DNA from: JAZIHH01 sp036678685
Lineage (GTDB): Bacteria > Bacillota > UBA4882 > UBA10575
Assembly (NCBI GenBank): GCA_036678685.1
Contig: JAZIHH010000034.1
Location: 124,001 to 188,000 of the forward strand
DNA: 64,000 nucleotides
Direction: 5' to 3'
Shown here: in pieces, positions 28,627 through 37,151 of the stretch
Position numbering within the stretch: the first letter of the stretch is position 1
How the letters are laid out: every line of letters starts with the position of its first letter
Translations under genes and position numbers: made by a program
Notes under the pieces: generated by a model
What the model was told of the DNA's origin: nothing
Database searches by the model: none
What the model saw: the letters and a program-made list of their open reading frames with translations, nothing else

Positions 28627-29265
28627 TTATGATACCTCCTCCTCATCAATTTCAATATCAATTTCCTCAATTTTCCGGCCTTCCCTATGGCTGCTCAAAA
28701 ACTCGTCAACATCGCTCTGGTGTACAGGATTTTTTGCTTTTTTCTTTGTGGGGAACATCTTGTAATCTTTTATACTTTCGTCCCCCCACGCCCGGCGCAA
28801 CTCCTCAAGCGTTGGATATTTTTGTCGTAAAAAAGCGCCGAAGTCCTCGCATGTTTGGTCAAAATCCTTGCTCTGCTTTTTTCGCCGCCTGTAATAAAGG
28901 GAATAATCGATCCTTTCCCTGATTTTTTGAACCATTTCGGGCGGCAGCAATTCGTAAAGCTCCAAGACCTTGCTTATACCATTCTCCAAATTCTGCCGGA
29001 CTTCTTCGGGAATGTTTCTACTGTGCTTTAGTTTCATCTCATGAATGCGGTAGGCGTATCCTGCCAGCGATTCCAAAGACCATTTCCCGCTAAATGCCCT
29101 ATGCAGAATCTTTGGGATTGGCCCCATCACTTCATGCCTGCTCTTCCCAAACCGGAAAGGGGATCCCTCCAGATAAGCCTCGAAATAATCTAGAATCTCC
29201 TGGACCTTCTGCTCGACCTGGGCCATGTCAACCCCTCGACCGCCTGCCAGTATAGGTTTTCTCAT
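28627..29265 (-). CDS. Unassigned gene in the type I-D operon (possible small subunit)
   Basis: 212 residues, not recognised. It starts by ATGA overlap with the cas10d stop, and csc2 starts immediately after, so it is surely part of the operon and translated with it. The protein is charged and mostly helical (QKVQEILDYFEAYLEG, IPEEVRQNLENGISKVLELYELLP). It has a basic patch YYRRRKKQSKDF near residue 125 and a strongly acidic tail IEEIDIEIDEEE. Standard I-D operons go straight from cas10d to csc2, with Cas11 made inside cas10d. A separate Cas11-like small subunit is one idea, an accessory or anti-DNA-binding protein another. Confidence 0.75.
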   Translation of the reverse strand: MRKPILAGGRGVDMAQVEQKVQEILDYFEAYLEGSPFRFGKSRHEVMGPIPKILHRAFSGKWSLESLAGYAYRIHEMKLKHSRNIPEEVRQNLENGISKVLELYELLPPEMVQKIRERIDYSLYYRRRKKQSKDFDQTCEDFGAFLRQKYPTLEELRRAWGDESIKDYKMFPTKKKAKNPVHQSDVDEFLSSHREGRKIEEIDIEIDEEEVS

Positions 29266-32108
29266 TCCTCACTCACTCCTGTCTCAAAAGGTTTTAATGC
29301 CTCAAACAGAGGCCACGGTATCACACTGCTCTTCCTTTTCATCTCTATCCTCCGGAGAATATGGCCCGGAGTCGGACTGCTTATAATTTGGTAAAGGTTA
29401 TTGCTCTCCGGGTAATCTGTGGCAGGAACCAGCGTCGCCGCCGCGCCAATCTTATCCACCCAAACAAGTGCTTCATCTAGAGTAAGCCAGTCTTTGGCCA
29501 ATTCAGCGGTGAGCTTTCCTTTGCTGTTACGCTCTCTTTCTTTTGCCACCAGCCGTTTCAATCCCGGAGAAGAGGGGAGCTTCACAATCCCCGGGCAACT
29601 TTCTTCAAGCATTTCATCGCCCTCTTCCAGCAACATGACTGAAGAATGCAAAGTCAAAGCCAGAACTATTAAGACAAACAGTTGTCGCAGGCGCGCATTG
29701 GCTTTTGAATCGTTGCCCATGCTAATACCTGTTTTTAAAGGAACCAATACCATGTGCGGGGTTTGGCATACAAGTTTCATCTGCGGTACCAGCTGGTAAG
29801 CCTTTTTTCTGGCTTCGGCTATCACCCCATCCTCGTCGTAAAATTCCCCGGAAATTGCTTTATCGATCAGTTCATCGTAATCTTGATATTCTGTCCCGTA
29901 AATCCTATTTATCTCTTCAATATCTTCACCCAGTTCTTCCCGGACTGCCTTGGCAAATTCCTTACGCATCTCTTTTTGCTTTTCTTCGCTACTCTTATAG
30001 GTAAAGATCTTGGCCAACTCTTCCCCGGAAAGCCTGTCCCATGAAGATTGCTTAAATTTTCTATATGCAATCGCGGTCAAACTTAAGGAGACCTTTTCAT
30101 GGGGATCAGGGTTTTCACTCGATGCCAGGGCAGTAAGCCTTTCCCACGTTTCTTCAACATGCTGCATTAATTTCTCTCCGGTGTAGTAGCCGATGTTTGT
30201 CCGGGGGTAAATAACAACCATCTGCGCGGGTTTTCCCCCCAGGAGAATTTGGCGGAAATAGCGTTCAAACTTGCAACTGTCGCAGATGACAATATACCCC
30301 TGCCCGCCGTGGCTGGGGGCGCGGTTGGTATGAGATTCCGGCTTGCCTACAAAATCAGCACGGGCATTGGTCCCCCCCTGGAAATACTGGTTGCATATGG
30401 GACAAAGGTGATCGCCATGGGCTTTTCTGGCAAGCAGCTTGGTTTCTTTATATCCCCTTATTTGATCAGCAATTATCTCTGTTAGCTCCCTTTGTTCCGC
30501 CGGATGGAGCAAGTCTTTCATAAAAACTTCTGCCACTTTAACGGCCTGCAGTCCCCGAGGCCTGTTTTTCTCGTATACCTTGTCAAAAGCTCTTTTGGTT
30601 ATCTCGGTCAACGTTTTAATTAGCAACTCTTTTCGCTGATCATCTGGGAGTTCTTCTACTTCCACATCGGGGCTGTCAGGATCCAGATCTCTAGCGTTTA
30701 AACGCCAGTAGGGGTCAACAGCATAAGCCATATCAATTTCCGGGGTAAATGTGGTAGTGCTTTGTAAAAGGTCAAAGGCGCCTTCACCAAATACTTGGTC
30801 ATACTCATCCCGGGCGGAACAAATAATCTGTTCCAGGGCTTTTCTCGTTGCCTTCTTAACCTGTCTTTCGTATTTTTTCTCTGCCTTTTTGCGTTTTTCC
30901 CCTTCCAATCCTTCCATTTCCGCCTGAAGCTGTTCCAAAGCCTCCTCATCTTCAGGAAGGACAGCCAGTTCTTCCAGATTGTAAGTTTTCTCATTAAAAA
31001 CAGTCTTAAAAAACTTAAAGATCACCATTTCCTGATAGGCACGGCCTATACGATCAAGATAGCGGGGGGTTTCTTCCTCCTCGAAACGGCGGCACCGGCC
31101 TTCTTTCTTACAATTATCCGGGTCCGGACATTCTTTATCCAGTTCGCATCTTAAGAGCGAATATTTTCTAAAAGTATTTTTCTTATACTCTTCGGTTTTC
31201 CGGTCAAATGCAGTGACGGAAACCCGGGTTTTAGCTGTCCTTAAATAGGCATCCATCTGCTCATAGTCAAAAAGGTCCTTTTTGGGAAGCATTGAAGCGG
31301 TAGGATTACCGACCACCTGTTCCTCCAGATTTGTTTCAAGTACCTGGTTTAGAAGTTCTACCATCTTCTCTTTGATATCCTCAACCGAGGGAACCGGTGT
31401 TTTTTTTCCAGCTTCCTCCACATAAATCGTTCCGTTTACATAATGGATAAGCGGCTGCCATCCTTTGCCCATGAAAGCATCAAGCGCGCTCCGGTGGAGA
31501 AAAACAGTGGACAAGCCCCTTACTAAAACTTGGTGGTAGGCTGTGTTAAAATAGGAAGCAAAAGGACTTCTCTCCAAAACCGCCATCCCTTCAAAAAGGC
31601 TGCCTGCCGATGCCAAGTTATCGATGAAATCAACAAGATCGGCTAATTGCTTCCACCTGGTATTCTGATGTTCCCCAAAAATGACCCTTCCCATTACTCT
31701 ACCAGGAGTTCGCTCCCCCCACATATGCAGGACAACCCCGGAGATAACCGCTTCCTTGTCTATATCTTTTAGTCCCATATAAGCTAATAACTCGTCCAAA
31801 GCTTCCCTGGCCAGATTTTCATCAATATGCGAGCAATAATCCGCCTTTTTTTTTATATATTCTTGCCATTCTTTTTTCTCTTTTCCAACATCATGAAGAA
31901 TCGATGCCAGCATTATAATAATCAGTTCATCTCTGGTTAATCCTAGTTTTGTTTTAAGAGTTGGGGAAAGACTATTCAAAATATCCAGTTGAATTGCCGT
32001 ATGGTCATATAGAGTTTGCTCATAGTCTCCTCTTTTGGCAATCTTTTGACGCCAACCCCTCTCGATCATCCAACTAATGGCCTTTTTTCTTAACTCTTCG
32101 ATATCCAA
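29262..32108 (-). CDS. cas10d: Cas10d (Csc3) with HD nuclease domain, type I-D
   Basis: 948-residue large subunit, signature of type I-D. The N-terminal HD nuclease is ASILHDVGKEKKEW (H72, D73) with upstream H36. A first cysteine group, CELDKECPDPDNCKKEGRC, lies near 325, and a zinc ribbon, HLCPICNQYF...VICDSCKFE, near 585-640. No GGDD cyclase motif is seen, so no cyclic oligoadenylate is expected. The start is TTG 32108, with the SD ggaggtg 8 bp upstream. First gene of the interference operon, under the promoter at 32145-32173. Confidence 0.93.
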   Translation of the reverse strand: MDIEELRKKAISWMIERGWRQKIAKRGDYEQTLYDHTAIQLDILNSLSPTLKTKLGLTRDELIIIMLASILHDVGKEKKEWQEYIKKKADYCSHIDENLAREALDELLAYMGLKDIDKEAVISGVVLHMWGERTPGRVMGRVIFGEHQNTRWKQLADLVDFIDNLASAGSLFEGMAVLERSPFASYFNTAYHQVLVRGLSTVFLHRSALDAFMGKGWQPLIHYVNGTIYVEEAGKKTPVPSVEDIKEKMVELLNQVLETNLEEQVVGNPTASMLPKKDLFDYEQMDAYLRTAKTRVSVTAFDRKTEEYKKNTFRKYSLLRCELDKECPDPDNCKKEGRCRRFEEEETPRYLDRIGRAYQEMVIFKFFKTVFNEKTYNLEELAVLPEDEEALEQLQAEMEGLEGEKRKKAEKKYERQVKKATRKALEQIICSARDEYDQVFGEGAFDLLQSTTTFTPEIDMAYAVDPYWRLNARDLDPDSPDVEVEELPDDQRKELLIKTLTEITKRAFDKVYEKNRPRGLQAVKVAEVFMKDLLHPAEQRELTEIIADQIRGYKETKLLARKAHGDHLCPICNQYFQGGTNARADFVGKPESHTNRAPSHGGQGYIVICDSCKFERYFRQILLGGKPAQMVVIYPRTNIGYYTGEKLMQHVEETWERLTALASSENPDPHEKVSLSLTAIAYRKFKQSSWDRLSGEELAKIFTYKSSEEKQKEMRKEFAKAVREELGEDIEEINRIYGTEYQDYDELIDKAISGEFYDEDGVIAEARKKAYQLVPQMKLVCQTPHMVLVPLKTGISMGNDSKANARLRQLFVLIVLALTLHSSVMLLEEGDEMLEESCPGIVKLPSSPGLKRLVAKERERNSKGKLTAELAKDWLTLDEALVWVDKIGAAATLVPATDYPESNNLYQIISSPTPGHILRRIEMKRKSSVIPWPLFEALKPFETGVSEE

Positions 32109-32144
32109 TTTCTCACCTCCAATATCCTATGTTATTTATATATT

Positions 32145-32173
32145 ATAATATAATAAAATAACTACCTTGTCAA
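32145..32173 (-). promoter_or_regulatory. Promoter of the cas interference operon
   Basis: On the minus strand a consensus -35 TTGACA (32173-32168) and TATTAT (32150-32145) are 17 bp apart. The start should fall near 32138 and the SD lies at 32120-32114. The segment from 32129 upward, covering the start site and -10, is the match of the crRNA-like guide described at 32230. Confidence 0.75.
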
Positions 32174-32229
32174 CATTTTCCGGTTGTAAAAAATATTCTT
32201 TTGTAATAAATTATAATAAAATAATCCAT

Positions 32230-32312
32230 ACCCGTTTGTTTTATAGGGGACTGAAATATGTTTTTTATCTATACGACTCTCCCGTTTTTTAGGGAACCGG
32301 AGTCGTTTTTTT
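32230..32312 (+). ncRNA. Candidate crRNA-like regulator: degenerate repeat, guide and terminator
   Basis: Divergent from cas10d. Bases 32245-32257 are identical to the last 13 bases of the leader-side CRISPR repeat (aggggactgaaat), and acccgt at 32230-32235 matches the repeat's middle. The repeat's 5' half is otherwise lost. A guide follows from 32258 (atgttttttatctatacg). The hairpin cgactc/gagtcg and a T run (32274-32312) make a terminator. Guide bases 1-5, 7-11 and 13-15 match the + strand at 32129-32143 in the cas promoter. Such cas-regulating RNAs are known from other type I systems. AT-rich DNA upstream could hold a promoter, but none is clear. Confidence 0.6.
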
Positions 32313-32472
32313 CTACTCACTAACAACGCAAAAACTATCTTTTAGTTGTGTTTGATAATATAAAAGTGATCCAAAAAAGGGTCAAATGATAATGAAAAAG
32401 TGATCCACCTCAATCAAACCTCCTGATAAACCGTTAAAAGAAACGGAGACCAAAACAGGAGGTTAAAAGGAG

Positions 32473-33945
32473 ATGAAGATTGAAGTGGATCAATACCAGA
32501 ATATCAGACACCTGTATATTGCGCAAGGCCTGTCAAAGCGAGAGATTGCAAGAAGGCTGCGGATCTCGCGTAATACCGTGGCCAAATATTGTGAAGGCAG
32601 GCAAGTCCCATGGGAAAGGAAGACATACCACCGGGAATCTACAGTAATCACTCCAGAAGTGAAAGAATTCATCGAAAACTGCCTCAAAGAAGACCGGGAA
32701 GCGCCTAAAAAGCAACATCATACCGCCAGGCGCATTTATGACCGGTTAGTTGCTGAAAAGGCTTTTACAGGCGCCGAATCAACAGTCCGCCGGGCAGTAC
32801 GGCAGATCAAAAGCGAACTTCCCAAACAAGTATTTGTTCCGTTGAGCTTCGAACCAGGCGAAGCCTCCCAGTTCGACTGGGGCGAAGCCACGTTTTACTT
32901 AAAAGGCGAAAAGACCAAAGCCATGTTGTTTTGTGTCAGGTTATGCTATAGCTCGGCTCCCTTTGTGGTTGCCTTTCCAGCACAGAATCAGGAATCATTT
33001 TTGGAAGGCCACGTTTTAGCCGCAGAATACTTTGGCGGTGTTACCAGGCGAAACATCTACGACAACGTGAAGACCACGGTTAAAGAAGGCTGGGGCCGTC
33101 ATGTCGTGGCCGAGCAGGACATGTTCCGGGCCTTAAGAGCCCATTACGCCTTCCAAGCCGATTTCTGCAACCCCGGAGAAGCCCACGAAAAAGGCCTGGT
33201 CGAAAACCTGGTTGGGTATATCCGCCGTAACGTCTTTGTTCCGGTGCCGCATGTTGAGTCCTGGGATGAGTTGAACCGGCTTTTGTTGGACCATTGTCTG
33301 AAGTACTTAAACCACCAGATCCCGGGGCGATCCCAAACCGTCGGCGAAGCGCTTGCGGTTGAAAAAAGGAGTCTTTTACCGCTTCCGGCTTACCGATTTG
33401 ACTATGCAAGACAAATACTGGCCCTGGTCGATTATTACGCCACGGTGAAATTCGGCCGTAACCGCTACTCGGTTCCGGTGGAACTGGCCGGCAAACAAGT
33501 AACAGTCAAGGGAACCGGTTTAACCGTAAGGGTTGAATACCGCGGTCAAGTAGTGGCAGTTCATGAGCGAAGTTACGCCAAAGACGAGACCAAATTCCAA
33601 CTTGACCATTACATCCGGCTTTTAGAGCAAAGGCCGCGGGCGGTTAGAAATGCCCGCCCGGTCAAACAAGCCAACCTCCCGGCAGAGATCTTCCACTTGG
33701 CGGACCGGCTGCCAGGGGACAATCACGATTTAGTAAAGATACTACGTTTAATCGTCGATTGTGGTGTGGAACCAGTCAGACAGGCGGTCAGGCAAGCCAT
33801 TGATAATCGCCAGTACAACATCGAGAGCGTCCTTTTTTACCTGCAAGCCGGCAGGCGGGAATATTTGTCCAACCCCAGAGATATTTACGTAAAACCGGTT
33901 GATCTGGCCGGGTATGACCATTTGCTCGGAGGTGAGAGCCAATGA
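32473..33945 (+). CDS. istA: IS21 transposase IstA
   Basis: 490 residues. N-terminal helix-turn-helix (LSKREIARRLRISRNTVAKY, near 18-38), then the integrase-type DDE core: SQFDWGEATFYL (Asp near 137), IYDNVKTTV (Asp near 197) and HEKGLVENLVGYIRRNVFVP (Glu near 242). Intact, with an SD (aggttaaaaggag) upstream. Overlaps istB by ATGA. Confidence 0.94.
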   Translation: MKIEVDQYQNIRHLYIAQGLSKREIARRLRISRNTVAKYCEGRQVPWERKTYHRESTVITPEVKEFIENCLKEDREAPKKQHHTARRIYDRLVAEKAFTGAESTVRRAVRQIKSELPKQVFVPLSFEPGEASQFDWGEATFYLKGEKTKAMLFCVRLCYSSAPFVVAFPAQNQESFLEGHVLAAEYFGGVTRRNIYDNVKTTVKEGWGRHVVAEQDMFRALRAHYAFQADFCNPGEAHEKGLVENLVGYIRRNVFVPVPHVESWDELNRLLLDHCLKYLNHQIPGRSQTVGEALAVEKRSLLPLPAYRFDYARQILALVDYYATVKFGRNRYSVPVELAGKQVTVKGTGLTVRVEYRGQVVAVHERSYAKDETKFQLDHYIRLLEQRPRAVRNARPVKQANLPAEIFHLADRLPGDNHDLVKILRLIVDCGVEPVRQAVRQAIDNRQYNIESVLFYLQAGRREYLSNPRDIYVKPVDLAGYDHLLGGESQ

Positions 33946-34706
33946 CCTCCACCCCGGGCCAATTGATCAAAATCTATGCCAAGCAGCTTAAACTACCAAC
34001 CTTCCTGCGCTATGAGACAGCCCTGCGGCTCGTTCAGGAACAAGGTTTGGGCTATGAAGAGTTCCTGGCTAAATTGTTGGCTCTTGAGTTGGAGCAACGC
34101 AAGGAAAACCAAGTGAAACGCCGGACTCGCGCGGCGGGATTTCCCTATCCCAAATCCCTTGATAATTTCGATTTCAGCAACCTTCCCAAAATCGACCCCG
34201 CCGTTGTTTGGCAGCTGGCAACAGGGCAATTTGTGACCAACCGAGAAAACGTGATTTTAGTTGGCAATCCGGGAACCGGTAAAACCCATCTGGCAATCGG
34301 GCTCGGGATGAAGCTATGTTCGTTAGGTTTCCGGGTTAAATTCTTTACCGCTGCCGGGCTGGCCATTACTCTGCACGAAGCTCAGGAACTGACCAAACTG
34401 GGGCGTTTACAGCAGCAACTGGCCAAAACCGATCTCTTAATCCTGGATGAATTATCCTACGTATCATTCAACCAGGCTCATGCCCAATTGTTGTTTCAAG
34501 TCCTTTCCGAGAGAACGGAAAGGGGTAGTGTGCTTATCACAACAAACCTTGAATTTTTAAAGTGGACCGATTTCTTTGGGGATCCGATGCTTACCGCGGC
34601 CTTGGTTGACCGGCTGACTTATCGGTCTCATATCCTGAATATGAATGCGGAATCTTACCGGTTGAAACAACACCGTAAGGAAGGGGGTGAAGACGGCAAG
34701 CTCTAG
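33942..34706 (+). CDS. istB: IS21 helper ATPase IstB
   Basis: 254-residue AAA+ protein. Walker A GNPGTGKTH near residue 106-114 and Walker B LLILDELSY near 166. It regulates IstA target choice. Intact, translationally coupled to istA. Confidence 0.94.
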   Translation: MTSTPGQLIKIYAKQLKLPTFLRYETALRLVQEQGLGYEEFLAKLLALELEQRKENQVKRRTRAAGFPYPKSLDNFDFSNLPKIDPAVVWQLATGQFVTNRENVILVGNPGTGKTHLAIGLGMKLCSLGFRVKFFTAAGLAITLHEAQELTKLGRLQQQLAKTDLLILDELSYVSFNQAHAQLLFQVLSERTERGSVLITTNLEFLKWTDFFGDPMLTAALVDRLTYRSHILNMNAESYRLKQHRKEGGEDGKL

Positions 34707-34874
34707 TCCGCCGCTTCCCCTACCGGGGAAGCCCATTATTGTCTAGTATTTATGATTTAGCATGCTTAAGTGGATCACATTTTCGATATCACCTGGATCA
34801 CAAATTCATTATCATTAGTGGATCACTTTTTCGATATCATGTGGATCACTTTTTCGTTGATAATCGCATTTAGT

Positions 34875-35036
34875 TTAACTTACCGGTATAACCTGTTTAT
34901 GGTAGTATAAGAATACCGAAAATGGCAGTCTAAGATTCCATAGTTAGGCAAAAAGGAGGAGTCACTGTCATAGCATCCTGAAAATAAGCCTCTGAGCATA
35001 TCTTTTGTAAGGAGGCAATTTAAAGGAGTGCTATCA
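34875..35036 (+). other. Upstream part of an older IS21 remnant
   Basis: No gene. It includes two SD-like sites (aaaaaggaggag near 34953 and aaaggag at 35022-35028), the second serving the truncated istA at 35037. With the IS21 right end (34707-34868) this makes a 330-bp gap without a gene. Confidence 0.4.
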
Positions 35037-35390
35037 GTGACTCAAATCGATTATATCAAACATTTACGGGATATTGAAGGTGCATCTATTAGCGAAATTG
35101 CCGCCAGGGTCAAGTGCGACTGGAAAACGGCTAAGAAATACGCAGATGGTAACATAGACCTCCGCCGGAGAGGCAGGCGTTCCAGGAAAAAAACAGTCAT
35201 GGAAGGCTTTGAAGAATACTTGGAGGCCTGGCTTCATGAAGATCAGAGGATGCCCAAAAAGCAGAGGCGAACTGCCAAAAGGATCTTTGAGGAGCTGCAA
35301 AAGCTCGGTTATCAAGGTTCTGACCGTACTGTACGGGAATATGTCCGCAAGATAAAAGGGGGTGCGGACAGAATCCTGGACTTGGAATAG
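35037..35390 (+). pseudogene. IstA N-terminal fragment, cut by an IS3 element
   Basis: About 117 residues resembling the IstA start: helix-turn-helix ASISEIAARVKCDWKTAKKY, then EAWLHEDQRMPKKQRRTAKRIFEELQKLGYQGSDRTVREYVRKIK. Normal IstA goes on for about 370 more residues. The frame enters the IS3 end at about 35358 and stops at 35390. Nothing resembling the rest is found after the IS3 element, so a deletion followed or accompanied insertion. GTG 35037 fits the SD better than GTG 35028. Confidence 0.8.
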
Positions 35391-36966
35391 TCAGGAGGAT
35401 GTCCATGTACTCATACGAGGATCGTATTAGAGCAGTGAAGCTTTATGTTAAATATGACTTTAGTGTAGCAGATACAATCAGGGAACTAGGTTACCCAACT
35501 CATAAGACTCTTATTAAGTGGTACAAAGAGTATAGAGAAAAAGGTGACTTACATACTAGTTATAAGAAAAAGCCGAGATTTACAAGAGAACAAATGCAAA
35601 AGGCTGTCGATTATTATCTGGAACACGGGCGCTGTATCAGGCGAACTGTAAAGGTCTTGGGATATCCCTCAACAACAGCGCTGATGCAATGGATTGATAG
35701 ATTAGCTCCGGGACAAAGAAAAGTTCGCATAACCCGTGGTGGTATGATACAATTTAATGAAGAATTCAAGAAAGATGCTGTAATTTCCCTATGTACCAGA
35801 GATTCATCCGCAGCTACGGTTGCAGAAGAGTACGATGTCAGCAGAAGATGCTTGTACAAGTGGAAAAAGCAGCTTCTCGGTGAAAAGGATGTGGACAGTG
35901 TGGTTCGTTCAAAAAAGCCGGACCTTCCGGATGATAAGGATGAACTTCAAGCAGAGTTGGAGTCCTTGAAGAAGCAGGTACATAAACTAAAGCTGGAAAT
36001 AGATATCCTGACCAAAGCAGCAGAAATAATAAAAAAAGACCTGGGCATCGATCGCCAAAACCTGACGAATAAAGAGAAGACCATGGTGATCGATGCCCTT
36101 AGGACAGAATACCGGCTTGATGAGTTGCTAAAAGCAACGGGTATGGCAAAAAGCAGCTATTTCTATCAAAGAAAGTCACAAACCCAACCCGATAAATATC
36201 TTGCCTTGCGGACAAAGGTAAGAGAGATATTTAACGAAAACAGGTGTTGTTACGGATACAGGCGTGTCCACGCCGTGCTCAAGAATGAAGGTATCACATG
36301 TTCTGAAAAGGTTATTCGGAGGATAATGAGCGAAGAACAGCTTATCTTTCACGGGAAGAAAAAGCGCAGGTATAACTCCTATCTTGGAGAAATAAGCCCT
36401 GCTGTACCGAACCTTCTTGCCCGCGACTTTCATGCAGATAAACCTAATGAAAAATGGGTAACTGATCTTACGGAGTTTCAAATACCAGCAGGCAAAGTCT
36501 ATCTTTCACCAATTCTTGATTGCTTCGATGGCCTGGTAGTAAGTTGGTCAATAGGGACAAGCCCTGATGCAGAACTTGTTAACAGTATGTTGGATGAGGG
36601 GGCCGCTTGTCTATCCGATGATGAACACCCGATCTTACATACCGATAGAGGTTGTCATTATCGCTGGCCTGGGTGGGTCTTGCGTATGGATACTTATGGC
36701 TTGATTCGCTCTATGTCCAAAAAAGGATGTACACCCGATAATGCTGCATGTGAAGGTTTCTTCGGTACGCTTAAGACTGAAATGTTCTACGGTAGATCTT
36801 GGAAAGGAGTCCCTTTGAAAGAGTTTATCGAAGAACTTGATCGGTATATCCGATGGTACAATGAGAAACGAATTAAGATGCGCTTAGGGGGTGTGAGCCC
36901 CTTGGTTTATAGAAGAAGTCTTGGCCTAGTAGCATAAACCTAGTCCAAAAAAATGTCCACACCCCC
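35358..36966 (+). mobile_element. IS3-family element, copy 1
   Basis: About 1.6 kb with inverted ends gggggtgcggaca (left) and tgtccacaccccc (right), continuing as tcctggactt/agtcca. No clear short target duplication is seen, consistent with the loss of adjacent DNA. It truncates the istA fragment on its left. Confidence 0.82.
35405..36937 (+). CDS. IS3-family transposase, single fused frame
   Basis: About 510 residues. It has two N-terminal helix-turn-helix segments (residues about 1-60 and 115-160, VAEEYDVSRRCLYKWKKQLLG), a leucine zipper (ELQAELESLKKQVHKLKLEIDIL) and the rve DDE core. In the core are WVTDLTEFQIP (Asp near 360), ILHTDRGCHYR (Asp near 417) and NAACEGFFGTLKTE (Glu near 453). 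The usual orfA/orfB pair of IS3 is one continuous frame here. ATG 35405 lies 6 bp after aggagg. Confidence 0.9.
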   Translation: MYSYEDRIRAVKLYVKYDFSVADTIRELGYPTHKTLIKWYKEYREKGDLHTSYKKKPRFTREQMQKAVDYYLEHGRCIRRTVKVLGYPSTTALMQWIDRLAPGQRKVRITRGGMIQFNEEFKKDAVISLCTRDSSAATVAEEYDVSRRCLYKWKKQLLGEKDVDSVVRSKKPDLPDDKDELQAELESLKKQVHKLKLEIDILTKAAEIIKKDLGIDRQNLTNKEKTMVIDALRTEYRLDELLKATGMAKSSYFYQRKSQTQPDKYLALRTKVREIFNENRCCYGYRRVHAVLKNEGITCSEKVIRRIMSEEQLIFHGKKKRRYNSYLGEISPAVPNLLARDFHADKPNEKWVTDLTEFQIPAGKVYLSPILDCFDGLVVSWSIGTSPDAELVNSMLDEGAACLSDDEHPILHTDRGCHYRWPGWVLRMDTYGLIRSMSKKGCTPDNAACEGFFGTLKTEMFYGRSWKGVPLKEFIEELDRYIRWYNEKRIKMRLGGVSPLVYRRSLGLVA

Positions 36967-36993
36967 GTTTTTTTATTTTACTGGAAATTCTTA

Positions 36994-37052
36994 TTGACGA
37001 AAAAGCAAAAGCAAAGTAGAATAGAATCAATTCCTAGTAATTTAGTAGGAAT
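36994..37052 (+). promoter_or_regulatory. iscS promoter with candidate Rrf2 operator
   Basis: TTGACG (36994-36999) and TAGAAT (37017-37022), 17 bp apart, are a clear sigma-A promoter. Just downstream, 37030-37052, lies a perfect inverted repeat, attccta-9 nt-taggaat, over the expected start site. An Rrf2 regulator gene is 3 kb away in the same cluster, so its operator is a fair guess. The leader to iscS is about 120 nt. Confidence 0.6.
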
Positions 37053-37151
37053 AAGCGCAAAAGACAAAGGACCGGGACCGGGAAGAAAAGAAACAACGGC
37101 GCAGATTACTAGGGATCTATTCTTGGATACCACCGGGAAGGAGCGGTTGAA

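Larger units (their letters stand above)
32341..34874 (+). mobile_element. IS21-family element (IS proper about 32347-34868)
   Basis: About 2.5 kb with istA and istB. Several copies of agtgatcca (or its complement) repeat near both ends, as typical of IS21 multiple terminal repeats. The outer ends read TGTG.. and ..CGCA, flanked by tttagt on each side (6-bp duplication). It was inserted 29 bp after the terminator of the crRNA-like RNA and has separated it from whatever lay beyond. Confidence 0.85.

Noticed and set aside
32129..32150. Type I-D GTN-type PAM next to the guide match
   Set aside because: The adjacent bases are cct, not GTN. The match is kept as a candidate because the PAM of this system is not known, but a known I-D PAM cannot be claimed.
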